Positions 54,061 to 64,000 of a DNA stretch of 64,000 nucleotides are shown one piece after another. Each line of letters begins with the position of its first letter. The stretch's first letter is position 1. Both the position numbers and the translations under genes were made by a program. The notes under the pieces are model-generated. The model was not told where the DNA came from, did no database searches, and saw nothing but the letters and a program-made list of their open reading frames with translations. Source of the stretch: Lentibacillus saliphilus (GTDB lineage Bacteria > Bacillota > Bacilli > Bacillales > Amphibacillaceae); assembly GCF_019093865.1 (NCBI RefSeq), contig NZ_JABJXD010000011.1:9109-73108 (forward strand). Reading direction: 5' to 3'.

Positions 54061-54239
54061 ATAAGCACCCGCTTTTACGGTTTTAATGTATGTCACTTTT
54101 GTATGCCGCGGTGGAAAAACATGCGTTTCTAATAGCTACAACCATGCTGCGAACACAGGATTGTCTGAGCCATTTAAACACTACCACGTTCGGTGAAGTT
54201 CGTACGTATACCAACATTCCATTGCCCGGAGAAAGATAT

Positions 54240-54277
54240 AGAAAGCCCGTCGGAATGGATCGACGAGCTTTCTTTTT
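54240..54277. terminator. hairpin after rplL
   Basis: AGAAAGCCCGTCG and CGACGAGCTTTCT form a stem with two mismatches. The T run (TTTCTTTTT) is on the plus strand; the minus strand reads TATATC. It may act as a weak terminator or attenuator for rplL-rsmC-rpoB reading. Confidence 0.5.
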
Positions 54278-54283
54278 AACAAC

Positions 54284-54649
54284 TTACTTTACTTCTACAG
54301 ATGCGCCAGCTTCTTCTAGCTTACCTTTAACTTCTTCAGCGTCTTCTTTTGATACGCCTTCTTTAACAGCTTTAGGTGCATTATCTACAAGATCCTTAGC
54401 GTCTTTTAGGCCAAGACCTGTGATTTCGCGAACAGCTTTAACAACTTTGATTTTTGATGCGCCAGCATCTGTAAGAACAACATCAAATTCAGTTTGTTCT
54501 TCAGCAGCGTCGCCACCAGCAGCTCCACCAGCAACAGCAACAGGTGCTGCAGCAGTTACACCAAATTCTTCTTCAATTGCTTTAACAAGATCGTTTAGAT
54601 CAAGAACTGACATTTCTTTTATTGCATCAATAATTTGTTCTTTAGTCAT
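54284..54649 (-). CDS. rplL: 50S ribosomal protein L7/L12
   Basis: 121 residues from ATG ([19 protein letters not shown]); GAGGAGG lies 9 nt ahead, so the start six codons upstream is rejected. It has a Gly/Ala hinge and a C-terminal domain ending [12 protein letters not shown]. It forms the stalk dimers that recruit GTPase factors. Confidence 0.98.
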   Translation of the reverse strand: MTKEQIIDAIKEMSVLDLNDLVKAIEEEFGVTAAAPVAVAGGAAGGDAAEEQTEFDVVLTDAGASKIKVVKAVREITGLGLKDAKDLVDNAPKAVKEGVSKEDAEEVKGKLEEAGASVEVK

Positions 54650-54696
54650 GATATATTTCCTCCTCATTAGGCTTTTAATTAATATTTAAAATAGGT

Positions 54697-55197
54697 TTAC
54701 GCACCTTGTTCTTCTTTTTGCTCAGCAATTGCTTTAGCAGCATATGCGAAGTTACGTACAGGTGCTTGAAGTACGCTAAGAAGCATAGAGACCATACCTT
54801 CGTAGTTCGGTAGGTCAGCAAGCTCTTTAATTTGATCAAGCGTTGCAATCTTACCTTGAATGACACCAGCTTTAATTTCGAGGTTCTCGTGTTCTTTTGC
54901 AAAACCGTTCAAAATTTTTGCTGGCGCAATGATATCGTCATTACTGAATGCGACCGCTGTTGGTCCAACTAAAGCTTCTGTAAGCTCGGACATTTCAGCG
55001 TTCTCAGCTGCGCGCTTTGTCATAGAATTTTTGTAAACCTTGAATTCTACGCCTGCATCTCTTAGCTGTTTACGTAATTCAGTTACTTCAGCTACATCAA
55101 GACCACGGTAATCTACCAAAATCGTTGATTGGCTAGCACGGAATTTATCAGTAATGTCTTGTACCAATTGCTTTTTCTCTTCAATAATACTGGACAT
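54697..55197 (-). CDS. rplJ: 50S ribosomal protein L10
   Basis: 166 residues ([19 protein letters not shown] start). It is the stalk base carrying L7/L12 dimers. The long upstream leader allows autoregulation by the L10-L12 complex. Confidence 0.98.
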   Translation of the reverse strand: MSSIIEEKKQLVQDITDKFRASQSTILVDYRGLDVAEVTELRKQLRDAGVEFKVYKNSMTKRAAENAEMSELTEALVGPTAVAFSNDDIIAPAKILNGFAKEHENLEIKAGVIQGKIATLDQIKELADLPNYEGMVSMLLSVLQAPVRNFAYAAKAIAEQKEEQGA

Positions 55198-55440
55198 TGT
55201 TCCACCTCCAATTCGTTGTCGCTATACCGGTGTATTGGAAACGTGGCATCGTTTCTCGTATCAATGCGCTTGGCGCAAATCACGCTCGTTTCTTGCCATA
55301 TAAAAAACCTCCACATAGACATGGAGGTTTCCCAACAAAGCATTTAACGGATGCTTTCGCTGTTAAAACACCTCGGCAGGATTATTTTTTAAGCGACGAA
55401 GCGCTCCTACTGTCTACGGTATAACTATTATATTTGATCA
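55198..55440 (-). promoter_or_regulatory. L10 leader with attenuator
   Basis: This 240-nt untranslated region ahead of rplJ includes the hairpin AACCTCCA/TGGAGG followed by TTTTTT (55330-55302), a clear intrinsic terminator inside the leader. Upstream arms such as GAGCGCTTCGTCGC could form the alternative structure. Position and layout match the L10 leader of Bacilli, where L10 binding favours termination. Confidence 0.75.
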
Positions 55441-55484
55441 ACGCACTCAAGTATACAAAAATATACCGAGTATGTCAACTGTTT

Positions 55485-56180
55485 TTAGCGTGTGAAATTG
55501 GATACATCTACTTTAATGCCAGGGCCCATTGTTGACGCAATAACAGCGTTTTTCATGTAAGTGCCTTTTGCAGCTTGAGGCTTAGCCTTAACGATTGTAT
55601 CCGTGATTGCTGTAAAGTTCTCAATCAATTTATCGTCATCAAATGACACTTTACCGATCGGAACGTGAATGTTAGCTGATTTATCTACGCGATATTCAAC
55701 TTTACCAGCTTTAATATCTTTAACAGCTTTTTCCACTTCGAATGTGACTGTGCCTGTTTTAGGGTTTGGCATAAGACCTTTTGGTCCAAGTACACGACCT
55801 AATTTACCGACTTCAGCCATCATGTCTGGTGTTGCAACGATCACGTCAAAATCGAACCAGCCTTGGTTGATTTTGTTGATCATATCTTGATCTCCAACAA
55901 AGTCCGCACCTGCAGCTTCAGCTTCTTTAAGCTTTTCACCTTTTGCAAATACGAGTACACGTTGTGTTTTACCTGTACCATGTGGCAATACCATTGCCCC
56001 ACGAATCTGTTGGTCAGCTTTTTTCGGGTCAACCCCGAGACGAAAAGCGACTTCGACAGTTTCATCAAAATTAGCTTTAGCTGTTTGCTTAATAAGCTCA
56101 ACAGCTTCTTTTATCTCATAGGCTTTTGTACGATCAACAAGCTTTATAGCTTCTTGATACTTTTTGCTTTTGTTCGCCAT
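55485..56180 (-). CDS. rplA: 50S ribosomal protein L1
   Basis: 231 residues ([19 protein letters not shown] start, with [10 protein letters not shown]). It forms the mobile L1 stalk that releases E-site tRNA, and in many bacteria represses its own operon by binding a leader hairpin. Confidence 0.98.
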   Translation of the reverse strand: MANKSKKYQEAIKLVDRTKAYEIKEAVELIKQTAKANFDETVEVAFRLGVDPKKADQQIRGAMVLPHGTGKTQRVLVFAKGEKLKEAEAAGADFVGDQDMINKINQGWFDFDVIVATPDMMAEVGKLGRVLGPKGLMPNPKTGTVTFEVEKAVKDIKAGKVEYRVDKSANIHVPIGKVSFDDDKLIENFTAITDTIVKAKPQAAKGTYMKNAVIASTMGPGIKVDVSNFTR

Positions 56181-56227
56181 TCTGTTGTTTCCTCCTCTAT
56201 TGTGGTTATAACGGTAATACCTCCCAC

Positions 56228-56310
56228 TTATAAAAGCGCGTTGCTTTTATAAAGCTTGACAACGGTTGAAAGGAGACAGTGATTTTTATGATCGCCCACA
56301 AAAATCACTG
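56228..56310 (-). promoter_or_regulatory. two perfect hairpins in the rplK-rplA gap
   Basis: On the minus strand CAGTGATTTTT...AAAAATCACTG (56310-56277, 11-bp stem) is followed by TTATAAAAGC...GCTTTTATAA (56252-56228, 10-bp stem). They fill the 149-bp gap. They may limit read-through or take part in L1 feedback. Neither has a proper U tract. Confidence 0.5.
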
Positions 56311-56329
56311 ACGGCATCCAACTCCGACA

Positions 56330-56755
56330 TTAGTCTTCGATTGTAATACCCATGCTGCGTGCTGTTCCTTCAACCATACGCATAGCTGCTTCTACATCAG
56401 CAGCGTTTAAGTCCTGCATTTTCGTTTCTGCGATTTCTTTTACTTGATCGCGTTTAACGGCAGCAACTTTATTTTTGTTAGGCTCACCTGAACCAGATTC
56501 AACACCTGCTGCTTTTTTCAACAATACTGCTGCAGGTGGCGTTTTCGTAATAAACGTAAACGAACGGTCTTCAAATACCGTAATCTCGACTGGAATGATC
56601 ATACCAGCCTGTTCCTGTGTACGTGCGTTGAATTCCTTACAGAATCCCATGATGTTGATACCCGCCTGACCGAGTGCCGGTCCTACTGGTGGCGCAGGGT
56701 TTGCTTTACCTGCAGGGATTTGCAATTTAACGAGCTTAATTACTTTTTTAGCCAC
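56330..56755 (-). CDS. rplK: 50S ribosomal protein L11
   Basis: 141 residues from GTG (protein [19 protein letters not shown]); AAGGAGG lies 8 nt ahead, so the longer frame is rejected. The thiostrepton-binding N-domain with PPVGPALGQ is intact. It is part of the GTPase centre and is needed for RelA sensing. Confidence 0.98.
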   Translation of the reverse strand: MAKKVIKLVKLQIPAGKANPAPPVGPALGQAGINIMGFCKEFNARTQEQAGMIIPVEITVFEDRSFTFITKTPPAAVLLKKAAGVESGSGEPNKNKVAAVKRDQVKEIAETKMQDLNAADVEAAMRMVEGTARSMGITIED

Positions 56756-56964
56756 GAGACACACCTCCTTAACGTCCGTGATGTGGTAATAGGGTCTTTT
56801 CAACCCTCCCACTCATCTATAGCCATTGTCTCAAGTCATGGCCGTGAATAACAAAAGAATTTTAGCATGAAAACGAGAAAAATGCAAGGTTTTTTCCTTT
56901 AAGTGTCGGATTGGAACATTTACCAACCTTCTCTTCGACTCAGTTTCTTAAAGGGCGTCACCCG

Positions 56965-57498
56965 TTACAACTTTTCGATTTGAGAAAAATCGAGCTCCAC
57001 TGGTGTTTCTCTTCCAAACATGTTGACGTGGACCTTAACCTTTTGCTTGTCGATATCAATATGCTCTATCGTTCCTGTGAAATCGCTGAACGGTCCATCT
57101 GTCACTTTAACATTTTCTTTAATTTCAAAGTCAATTTGAACAACGCTTTCTTTCAAGCCCATCCGTTTCAAAACGGCGTCAACTTCATCCGGCCATAGCG
57201 GAGTTGGTTTTGACCCACCACCACTTGAACCGACAAACCCTGTAACGCCTGGTGTATTTCTGACTACATACCAAGAATCGTCTGTCATAATCATTTCCGT
57301 GAGCACATAACCTGGGAAAGTTTTTTTCTTGGAAACTTTCTTTTTACCATCCTTGATCTCGGTTTCTTCATCTTCAGGCACGATCACTCTGAAAATATGA
57401 TCTTCCATCCCCATCGTCTCAACGCGCTTCTCTAAGTTCGTCTTCACTTTGTTCTCATAACCAGAATACGTGTGAACCACATACCAATTTTTTTCCAT
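56965..57498 (-). CDS. nusG: transcription factor NusG
   Basis: 177 residues with an NGN domain (MEKNWYVVHTYSGYE start, FPGYVLTEM) and a C-terminal KOW domain (VTDGPFSDFTGTIEHID). It modulates pausing and links RNA polymerase to ribosomes or Rho. It lies after a terminator, so it needs its own promoter in 57499-57761; no convincing consensus was seen there. Confidence 0.98.
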   Translation of the reverse strand: MEKNWYVVHTYSGYENKVKTNLEKRVETMGMEDHIFRVIVPEDEETEIKDGKKKVSKKKTFPGYVLTEMIMTDDSWYVVRNTPGVTGFVGSSGGGSKPTPLWPDEVDAVLKRMGLKESVVQIDFEIKENVKVTDGPFSDFTGTIEHIDIDKQKVKVHVNMFGRETPVELDFSQIEKL

Positions 57499-57761
57499 TT
57501 AAACAGGACACGTAACTGCCCTTCCCTCCCTTTAATTAAATTGGGACTTCATTACTTTTTACTGCACTCGCCCTAAGTGCATCGTTTGTATCGTTTATGA
57601 GCTGACTTTACATCAGTTATTACGTCACTTATCTTCGATGGCGATATGTAAGCACACGAAAATCAAGACTAAAAGCAAAACAGACGCTCACTCAACACAT
57701 CAACCTATCATTACAAGCGACACTAGTCCTTGTAAATCTAACAACCTAAAAAGACAATATT
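57499..57761. other. secE-nusG intergenic region
   Basis: No gene is seen. It follows the terminator at 57762 and must contain the nusG promoter and leader. The best match found (TGTAAA, 16 bp, TACAAA) is poor. Confidence 0.3.
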
Positions 57762-57788
57762 AAAAAACCCGTGACATCCGGGTTTTTT
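57762..57788 (-). terminator. terminator after secE
   Basis: AAAAAACCCG and CGGGTTTTTT form a symmetric hairpin with a 7-nt loop and T tract on both strands. It lies 45 bp after the secE stop. Confidence 0.85.
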
Positions 57789-57832
57789 AATCAAGTCGTA
57801 TATAATAGTATTATAGCATATTTAGACTGGTT

Positions 57833-58012
57833 CTATTCAAAAAATGCATTCAAAAACTGCGAAATGCCTAAATCAACTACACCGAAAAACACAGCCACAA
57901 AAACAACTGTCGTAATAACGGTCACCGTATAACTAAACAATTCTTTCCCTTTAGGCCAGCTGACCTTTTTCATTTCACGTGATACATTTTTGAAAAATTG
58001 GACGAGTTTCAT
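57833..58012 (-). CDS. secE: protein translocase subunit SecE
   Basis: 59 residues from ATG (MKLVQFFKNVSREMKKVSWP) with GGGGGG 6 nt ahead. The short form has an amphipathic helix followed by one membrane span (about 29-52), typical of Gram-positive SecE. It clamps SecY. Confidence 0.96.
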   Translation of the reverse strand: MKLVQFFKNVSREMKKVSWPKGKELFSYTVTVITTVVFVAVFFGVVDLGISQFLNAFFE

Positions 58013-58047
58013 GCTTGTCCCCCCAAACGTCGCCGTAAAGACTATTC

Positions 58048-58197
58048 TTATTTTGTTTCTCGATGTATCGTATGAATGCCACATGTTTTGCAAAATTTGC
58101 GGACTTCCATTCGCTTTGATGTGGCAGCATCACTTTTTTGAGTCGTGTAATTTCTATTTAAACAAACTGAGCATGTTAAAACAATTTTTTTCGTCAT
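58048..58197 (-). CDS. rpmGB: 50S ribosomal protein L33
   Basis: 49 codons ([19 protein letters not shown] start, HTIHRETK end). The zinc ligands C-S-V-C and C-K-T-C are present, so this is the zinc-binding form. It lies 35 bp before secE; AGGATGAT serves as ribosome site. Confidence 0.96.
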   Translation of the reverse strand: MTKKIVLTCSVCLNRNYTTQKSDAATSKRMEVRKFCKTCGIHTIHRETK

Positions 58198-58296
58198 TGT
58201 ATCATCCTGACATTGACATTATACGTCTTTAAATGTAGCACGCTGTTTTCATTATGTCAATTAATGACACAGAAAAATACAACAGATCATCAATCA

Positions 58297-58947
58297 TTAA
58301 TAAACGCTAGCTGAAGCAGCTTCCAAAATATGCTCGAGCTTGCGTTTAACACGCTGTAGTGCATTGTCAATCGATTTAACATGTCGTTGGAGCTTGACGG
58401 AAATCTCTTGATACGTATAGCCATCCAAGTACAGCTGTAGGACATTTCGCTCGAAACCACTTAATAACTCAGATAATTTACGATCCATGTCCGTATATTT
58501 CTCTCGATGAATGAGCAACTCTTGCGGATCAACAGCCGTCGATCCCGCTATGACATCAAGAAGTGTCCGCTCTGACTCTTCCTCGAAAATTGGTTTATCA
58601 AGCGATACGTATGAGTTCAAAGGAATATGCTTTTGACGAGTTGCTGTCTTAATCGCTGTAATCATTTGTCGCGTGATACAGAGCTCTGCAAACGCTTTAA
58701 ATGACGCAAGCTTGTCCCCATCAAAGTTGCGAATTGCCTTGTAAAGTCCAATCATACCTTCTTGAATAATATCTTCTCGATCCGCCCCAATTAAATAGTA
58801 CGTCCTCGCCTTTGCTCTGACATACCCTTTATACTTCTGAATCAAATGTTCCAACGCCTGTCGATGTCCACGATGAACAAGGTGTAAAATTTCCTCGTCA
58901 TCTAGTGATTCAAGATTCGGATTGTCTTGCTTCAAAAGTTGACTCAC
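58297..58947 (-). CDS. sigH: RNA polymerase sigma factor SigH
   Basis: 216 residues. Sigma-70 region 2 has YYLIGADREDIIQEGMIG and region 4 has YTYQEISVKLQRHVKSIDNA. It drives early sporulation and competence genes. It starts with GTG; GGAGG lies 8 nt ahead. Its place next to rae1 and rpmGB matches B. subtilis. Confidence 0.97.
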   Translation of the reverse strand: MSQLLKQDNPNLESLDDEEILHLVHRGHRQALEHLIQKYKGYVRAKARTYYLIGADREDIIQEGMIGLYKAIRNFDGDKLASFKAFAELCITRQMITAIKTATRQKHIPLNSYVSLDKPIFEEESERTLLDVIAGSTAVDPQELLIHREKYTDMDRKLSELLSGFERNVLQLYLDGYTYQEISVKLQRHVKSIDNALQRVKRKLEHILEAASASVY

Positions 58948-59083
58948 CCAAAATGCCTCCTTGGCAGACCCTAGATAATAGCCATATTATACAGTAAGCG
59001 TTTTACAAGCGTCAACACAAAAACGCGTAATGGCGCTGTTTCGACAAAGTTCGCCCCTGTTTTTCTGAACATTCGACCGTTTT

Positions 59084-59593
59084 CTAGCCATTTCCTCTGC
59101 GCCATTTTTCAAAAATCGTCAGCATCTCATCACTCAATGGAATTTTTGTTTGCGGACGTGCTTTATTTTGGTGCTCTATATTTTTGGCGATCCCTTTATT
59201 AATATTGCCGAGTTCAATGTAGAGCTCCCGAGCAGATTTCCTTAAAGCACCTTGAGCAAATATCGTCCGTTGCTCTGTGTAATCTGATGTCGCAACATAG
59301 ACTTGCGTTTGAACGTTCTTTAATTGCTTAACATATTTCTCAATACGCTCATCAGCTGTCTCGTTCTCTTTTGTGAAAATGACTTCTACGCCATATGATT
59401 GGAGCTTGCTACCCGTTCCAGCAGCGCCATATGCATCAAATACAACAATAACCCGATGGCCAGAATATGCCTGATATTCGGCCATCATTTCAATCAGTCT
59501 GTTTCGCGCTTGATCAATATCCTTGTCCTTTAACGCTTTAAGTTCTTCCCATGCACCTATGATATTGTAGCCATCAACGACTAATATGATCAT
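59084..59593 (-). CDS. rae1: ribosome-associated endonuclease Rae1 (YacP, NYN domain)
   Basis: 169 residues. NYN/PIN-like domain with the acidic site D8 in VDGYN, plus FDAYG, and the conserved TKENETADERIEK and TSDYTEQ. In B. subtilis Rae1 cuts certain mRNAs in the ribosomal A site. I chose the ATG at 59593, just past the rlmB stop; an upstream GTG would overlap rlmB. Confidence 0.95.
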   Translation of the reverse strand: MIILVVDGYNIIGAWEELKALKDKDIDQARNRLIEMMAEYQAYSGHRVIVVFDAYGAAGTGSKLQSYGVEVIFTKENETADERIEKYVKQLKNVQTQVYVATSDYTEQRTIFAQGALRKSARELYIELGNINKGIAKNIEHQNKARPQTKIPLSDEMLTIFEKWRRGNG

Positions 59594-59598
59594 GTCGA

Positions 59599-60351
59599 TC
59601 ACTCTACTGGTGTCCGCTTACGACGTACTTCATAAAGCAATAGCGCACAAGCGACAGACGCATTAAGCGATGAAACATGACCTTGCATCGGTAAACTGAC
59701 CGTCCAATCACACTTTTTCTTCACAAGTCGACTAATGCCTTTGCCTTCATTGCCAACGACCAATGCTATTGGTATTGCACCATCTAGCTTTCGATAATCT
59801 TCATCAGCATCAGCTGCTGTCCCGACCACCCAAACGTTTCGAGCCTTCAATTCATCCACCGTAGCTGCAATATTTGTGACACGAACAACAGGGACATGCT
59901 CAATTGCACCAGCCGCTGTTTTGGCTACTGTTGCTGTTAAACCAACCGATCGCCGTTTCGGAATTATAATGCCATGTGCACCCGTTGCATCTGCCGTTCT
60001 CATAATTGAACCTAAATTATGCGGATCTTCAAGCTCGTCCAATATAATAAAAAAAGGTAGTTCACCCTTTTCTTCTGCGCGATCAAACAAATCATCCAAG
60101 TCACTGTATGGATAAGGTGCAACATATGCCGCAACGCCTTGATGATTGCCGTCCGTTATTTGATCAAGACGCTTTCGGGGCACTGTTTGAACGACTGCTC
60201 CAGCCGCTTTTCCAAGGCTGATGATTTTCTTTTGTACATTTATGTTTAACTGCTCAGATAGTAACACCTTGTTGACGGTGCGTTCTGCTTCTAAAGCAGC
60301 AATGACAGGGTTTTTCCCAATAATCATTTCATCATCTTGTCTTTGACTCAT
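59599..60351 (-). CDS. rlmB: 23S rRNA (guanosine-2'-O) methyltransferase RlmB
   Basis: 250 residues of the SPOUT/TrmH family. It has an N-terminal substrate-binding domain ([13 protein letters not shown]) and the knot motifs [24 protein letters not shown] and [15 protein letters not shown]. The shorter start matches the family length; the start 12 codons earlier lacks a ribosome site. It overlaps the mrnC end by 20 nt. Confidence 0.95.
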   Translation of the reverse strand: MSQRQDDEMIIGKNPVIAALEAERTVNKVLLSEQLNINVQKKIISLGKAAGAVVQTVPRKRLDQITDGNHQGVAAYVAPYPYSDLDDLFDRAEEKGELPFFIILDELEDPHNLGSIMRTADATGAHGIIIPKRRSVGLTATVAKTAAGAIEHVPVVRVTNIAATVDELKARNVWVVGTAADADEDYRKLDGAIPIALVVGNEGKGISRLVKKKCDWTVSLPMQGHVSSLNASVACALLLYEVRRKRTPVE

Positions 60352-60751
60352 TGGTTTCACTTCTTTCTTGCAAAAAATGAATTGCATCTGTTACGAGCTC
60401 CATTAAACGGTCGCTATTTTCCAGTAAGTAATGATATCCAATTAGCGCTTCAAACGCCGTGCCGTATCGATACGTCTGTACACTCGTGTTCTTAGGCGCC
60501 GAGCCTGACTTGGCGTTGCGCCCACGTGACACAACTTTTTCTTCTTCCTCTGTCAGCGTCTCTGTCTCAAGCCAATGCAGAATAACCGCCGCTTGTGCTT
60601 TTGCTGATACGTATGTTACCGCGCTTTCATGAAGCTGTTTTGGCTTAACCTGACCCGTGCTAAGGAGATGCTTTCGCACATAGAGCTCATACACAGCATC
60701 TCCCATATAAGCCAGCGCTAAGCTTTTCATCTGCTTAACGTCCTCACTCAT
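60332..60751 (-). CDS. mrnC: Mini-ribonuclease III
   Basis: 139 residues, an RNase III catalytic domain without a dsRNA-binding domain. The motifs are [15 protein letters not shown] and the C-terminal [14 protein letters not shown]. In B. subtilis it matures 23S rRNA ends. Its ATG overlaps the cysS stop (ATGA), with GAGGG 5 nt ahead. Confidence 0.96.
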   Translation of the reverse strand: MSEDVKQMKSLALAYMGDAVYELYVRKHLLSTGQVKPKQLHESAVTYVSAKAQAAVILHWLETETLTEEEEKVVSRGRNAKSGSAPKNTSVQTYRYGTAFEALIGYHYLLENSDRLMELVTDAIHFLQERSETNESKTR

Positions 60752-62160
60752 TGTTGCCCTCTTTTCCATCTGACACCTTGTGGCGTATCCTCAAGAATGA
60801 TATTTTGTTCCTTTAGTTGATCTCTTATTGCATCAGCTCGATCAAAGTTACGGTTTTTTCTCGCTTCATTTCGTTCTGCTATTAACGCTTCAACATCTGC
60901 ATCTAATAAATGCTCTGTATTTGATTGGGCACTTCCGACACCTAGCACATCCATGCTCGTTGCAAACAGATCTAAAAATGAATCAATAACAGCCGTGCAC
61001 GTCTGCTTGGATTGTAAGTATACGTTCGCTTCTTTAGCGGCATCAAACAAGACGGATATCGCATTAGCTGTGTTAAAGTCATCGGACATTGCCGCGTCAA
61101 AACGTTGCTTCAATGTAGCGACCTTCTCCACCCACGCATCTACATCACCGGCGAGATCCATACTTGCCTCTCTCCGATGCTGCAAATTAAATACAGCTGT
61201 ATCTAAGCGATCTAAACTGTTTTTAGCACCTTCTAGTAGCGCCTCGGAAAAATTAATTGGATTGCGGTAATGAACACTTAACATAAAGAAACGAATGACA
61301 CGCGGATCATGCTCTGCCAGTAAATCCCTCGTTAAAATAAAGTTACCGAGAGACTTTGACATTTTTTCATCGTTTACATTAATATACCCATTATGCATCC
61401 AATAATTAGCAAATCGTTCGCCATTGTGTGCTTCTGATTGGGCAATTTCATTCTCGTGGTGTGGGAACGTTAAATCTTGACCACCAGCATGAATATCAAT
61501 TGTTGGCCCCAAGTACTTCTTCGCCATCGCCGAGCATTCAATATGCCATCCTGGACGTCCTTTTCCCCATGGGGAATCCCACGATATTTCACCATCTTTC
61601 GCCTCTTTCCAAAGCGCAAAGTCCAGTGGGTCTTCTTTCTTTTCACCAATTTGAATTCTTGCACCGGACCGCAGCTCATCAATTGATTGGTGGGATAATT
61701 TCCCGTAGCCATCAAAGGCACGTGGCTTAAAGTACACATCGCCATCCGCTTCATATGCGAATCCTTTGTTAATTAAGCCTTCAACAAATGCAATAATGTC
61801 ATCCATCGTCTCGGTTACGCGCGGGTTGAAGGTCGCCTGCTTCACACCAAGCGCTTTGACATCTTCAAGATATGCTTCAATAAAACGATCGGTCACCTCA
61901 GAAACAGCCTCTCCGAGTTCATTAGCAGTCTTTATAATTTTGTCATCAACATCTGTAAAGTTAAGCACATAATCAACGGTGTATCCTTTATATTCTAAAA
62001 AACGTCGAACCGTATCAAACACCACTGCCGGACGAGCATTTCCGATGTGAATATAATTATAAACGGTCGGACCACAAACATACATTTTTACCTTTCCAGC
62101 TTCAATTGGTTGAAATACCTCTTTTTCATGTGTCAATGTACTATAAATGGTAATGGACAT
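60748..62160 (-). CDS. cysS: cysteinyl-tRNA synthetase
   Basis: 470 residues. The class I motifs are IHIGNARP (HIGH) and KMSKSLGN; the zinc ligands include C29, the Cys of HIECSAM and the His of FPHHENE. I prefer the ATG at 62160, 4 nt after the cysE stop; a GTG at 62172 overlaps cysE and is a possible alternative. It is under T-box control with cysE. Confidence 0.97.
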   Translation of the reverse strand: MSITIYSTLTHEKEVFQPIEAGKVKMYVCGPTVYNYIHIGNARPAVVFDTVRRFLEYKGYTVDYVLNFTDVDDKIIKTANELGEAVSEVTDRFIEAYLEDVKALGVKQATFNPRVTETMDDIIAFVEGLINKGFAYEADGDVYFKPRAFDGYGKLSHQSIDELRSGARIQIGEKKEDPLDFALWKEAKDGEISWDSPWGKGRPGWHIECSAMAKKYLGPTIDIHAGGQDLTFPHHENEIAQSEAHNGERFANYWMHNGYINVNDEKMSKSLGNFILTRDLLAEHDPRVIRFFMLSVHYRNPINFSEALLEGAKNSLDRLDTAVFNLQHRREASMDLAGDVDAWVEKVATLKQRFDAAMSDDFNTANAISVLFDAAKEANVYLQSKQTCTAVIDSFLDLFATSMDVLGVGSAQSNTEHLLDADVEALIAERNEARKNRNFDRADAIRDQLKEQNIILEDTPQGVRWKRGQQ

Positions 62161-62164
62161 CTGA

Positions 62165-62812
62165 TCATTCACCTTCCTTTATTTGTTCGAGTTGTGCCTT
62201 TAACATGTTGAGCTCTCTTTGCAGGCGATCACACCGATCATCTACTGGATCGGGCATATTTTGATGATCCAACGGCTGTGTTATCTTTTTCCCGTCCTGT
62301 TTAACGACTTTCCCAGGAATTCCAACCACAGTTGCGCCATCAGGTACATCCTTTAATACGACTGAGCCTGCTCCAACCTTAGCCCGCTCACCGACCGTAA
62401 TTGACCCTAAAACCTTGGCACCTGCTGCAATTAGCACGTGATCGTTGATCGTTGGATGCCGCTTTCCTTGTTCCTTTCCTGTTCCACCGAGGGTCACACC
62501 TTGATACACAGTAACATTATCGCCAATTTCACACGTTTCACCAATTACAATTCCCATTCCATGATCGATAAAAAACTTGCGACCAATTGTTGCACCTGGG
62601 TGAATTTCTATTCCCGTAAAAAATCGGTTAATTTGCGAAATTGCCCGGGCAATAAAGAACAGTTTCCATTTGTAAAATGCATGAGCAATTCGGTGAGACC
62701 ATACAGCGTGAAGACCGGCATATGTTAAAACAACTTCAATAACTGAACGCGCTGACGGGTCTTGCTCAAAAATAACATCAATATCTTCCTTCATTCTTTT
62801 AAAAAACCTCAC
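62165..62812 (-). CDS. cysE: serine O-acetyltransferase
   Basis: 215 residues. It has a left-handed beta-helix with hexapeptide repeats. The active-site segment is [11 protein letters not shown] through [17 protein letters not shown], and [17 protein letters not shown] is the acetyl-CoA/feedback region. It makes O-acetylserine, the precursor of cysteine. The GTG start has GGAGG 8 nt ahead. It is the first gene after the T-box. Confidence 0.97.
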   Translation of the reverse strand: MRFFKRMKEDIDVIFEQDPSARSVIEVVLTYAGLHAVWSHRIAHAFYKWKLFFIARAISQINRFFTGIEIHPGATIGRKFFIDHGMGIVIGETCEIGDNVTVYQGVTLGGTGKEQGKRHPTINDHVLIAAGAKVLGSITVGERAKVGAGSVVLKDVPDGATVVGIPGKVVKQDGKKITQPLDHQNMPDPVDDRCDRLQRELNMLKAQLEQIKEGE

Positions 62813-62885
62813 CTGTAAACCCTCCTTATATCAAGCATAATCAAGTGATGTTTTGGCTTTAGCAGGCTATATAGTCTTATTACAC

Positions 62886-63120
62886 GAAAAAACGCCCCTG
62901 TGCACGATAGACACAGAGACGTTTTTAATACGCGGTTCCACTCTGTTTGGAGATTGAATCTCCCAACTTTGACTCTTATAACGACAGAGATGCCGCCGTC
63001 ATATACTAAAGGTTCCATGACGGACTCAAAGGGGCATTTCGAAAATGGTGCTTAATGTCACTCACAGCCTCAGGTGACACTCTCTGCATAAGCAAGTCAT
63101 TTTCTACTTTTCCTTATCGA
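62886..63120 (-). promoter_or_regulatory. cysteine T-box riboswitch of cysE-cysS
   Basis: The T-box sequence AGAGTGGAACCGCG (62944-62931) is followed by the terminator AAAACGTCTCTGTGT/ACAGGGGCGTTTTTT (62926-62886). Upstream is a long stem I with a TGC (Cys) triplet at 63036-63034 as likely specifier. Uncharged tRNA-Cys would pair and prevent termination, raising cysE and cysS expression. Confidence 0.92.
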
Positions 63121-63139
63121 CGTTCTTTATTGTATGATT

Positions 63140-63168
63140 ACTATATGATATGTTTGTAGTTTTGTGAA
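63140..63168 (-). promoter_or_regulatory. promoter of the T-box transcript
   Basis: TTCACA (63168-63163), a 17-bp spacer and TATAGT (63145-63140), about 20 bp ahead of stem I and 23 bp after the gltX stop. Confidence 0.6.
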
Positions 63169-63190
63169 GCGCGAACACTTGAGATATTAA

Positions 63191-64000
63191 TTATTTGTTT
63201 TCAAGCTGCTTTAAAATTGCGTCGAGACGTGCTAAAACAACGTCTTTTCCGAGTAGCTCAATTGCTAAAGGCAGCTCTGGCCCATGAACGTCACCAGTAA
63301 CAGCGACCCTGATTGGCATAAATAATTTTTTACCGCGATGTTTCGTTTCTTTTTGTGTTGCTTTAATTTCACCTTTAATTGTATCTTTATCAAACTGATC
63401 AAGATGAATTAACTTATCCGCAAAGACTTGTAGTACTTCAACAACTTGTTCTCCGCTAAGGACCTCCATCGCAGCCTCATCATATGTCACAGCTTCTTTG
63501 AAAAACAGCTCTGTTAGTTCAACAATTTCCGCACCATAGCTCAATTGCTCCTGATACAATCCGATTAAGCGCTCAGCCCAAGCCCTAGTGGCAGCATCCA
63601 TGTCTTGAGGCAATTTGCCAGCTTCTTGCAAGTACGGCAAGGCCAATTCAATAACTTTATTCGCATCAGCCGCTTTAATGTACTGGTTATTCATCCACTT
63701 TAGTTTCTTCGCATCAAAAACAGCTGCTGACGTCGATAAGCGTTCTGGATCAAAAATATCAACCAACGTGTCTTGCGCAAATATCTCTTCTTCACCTACA
63801 GGGGACCAGCCAAGTAATGTGATGAAGTTAAACAATGCTTCTGGTAAATAGCCTAGATTTTTATACTGTTCGATAAACTGGAGAATGTGCTCATCACGCT
63901 TACTTAGCTTTTTACGATCTTCGTTTAAAATTAATGTCATATGACCAAATGTAGGTGCGGTCCAATCAAATGCATCATACACCATCATTTGCTTCGGCGT
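63191..64000 (-). CDS. gltX: glutamyl-tRNA synthetase (5' part outside window)
   Basis: The last 269 codons of a class I synthetase, open through the window edge. The KMSKS loop appears as KLSKRDE, followed by the conserved [19 protein letters not shown] and the anticodon-binding part with [11 protein letters not shown]. In Bacilli the enzyme also charges tRNA-Gln, whose Glu is then amidated by GatCAB. Gene order gltX-cysE-cysS is the B. subtilis one. Confidence 0.97.
   Translation of the reverse strand, partial: TPKQMMVYDAFDWTAPTFGHMTLILNEDRKKLSKRDEHILQFIEQYKNLGYLPEALFNFITLLGWSPVGEEEIFAQDTLVDIFDPERLSTSAAVFDAKKLKWMNNQYIKAADANKVIELALPYLQEAGKLPQDMDAATRAWAERLIGLYQEQLSYGAEIVELTELFFKEAVTYDEAAMEVLSGEQVVEVLQVFADKLIHLDQFDKDTIKGEIKATQKETKHRGKKLFMPIRVAVTGDVHGPELPLAIELLGKDVVLARLDAILKQLENK

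Overview
This window is a chromosomal segment of a Bacillaceae bacterium. Gene order matches the Bacillus subtilis gltX-cysE-cysS ... rplM-rpsI block, read backwards because almost everything lies on the minus strand. Supporting signs are type Z (zinc) S14, a cysteine T-box, SigH, Rae1 (YacP), MrnC, CwlD and ECF transporter genes next to rplQ. Species cannot be fixed from sequence alone; an environmental Bacillus relative is the safest statement.

Right to centre (about 64000 to 20500): gltX (cut by the window edge), a T-box with cysE-cysS-mrnC-rlmB-rae1, sigH, rpmGB-secE, nusG, rplK-rplA, L10 leader-rplJ-rplL, rsmC, rpoB-rpoC, rplGB-rpsL-rpsG-fusA-tuf, the S10-spc-alpha superoperon (rpsJ to rplQ, including secY, adk, infA, rpmJ and rpoA), ecfA1-ecfA2-ecfT-truA, one unrecognised membrane protein gene, and rplM-rpsI behind a sigma-A promoter and an L13-type leader. 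Together they encode much of the ribosome, RNA polymerase, the Sec channel core and two elongation factors. The map gene, which many Bacilli carry between adk and the KOW gene before infA, is absent there.

Centre-left (about 20500 to 13100) is accessory. The last codons of rpsI act as an attachment site. The 11-bp core occurs three times (20511, 17227, 15279), with paired 9-bp arm sites at matching distances, which delimits two small elements in tandem. The one next to rpsI carries an N-terminally truncated tyrosine integrase, a short RadC, a GNAT acetyltransferase and two large palindromes. The second has no integrase and carries an APH-like kinase. Beyond them are a BAAT-type acyl hydrolase gene on the plus strand, a second decayed integrase, and a probable type I toxin-antitoxin locus with a 17-residue holin-like toxin.

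Left (about 12700 to 1): a phnD-phnC-phnE-phnE ABC importer operon, an Eis-like acetyltransferase, cwlD, a response regulator with a BTAD (SARP-like) output domain, and the first 1818 codons of a very large secreted adhesin with about ten CnaB repeats. Direct repeats of 11-bp period overlap the adhesin promoter and may be the regulator's target.

Two intergenic regions 32 kb apart (7809-7968 and 40456-40615) hold arrays of an 8-bp GCCGCATA motif at exactly 20-bp spacing. No known element explains them, and they are the most novel non-coding feature here.
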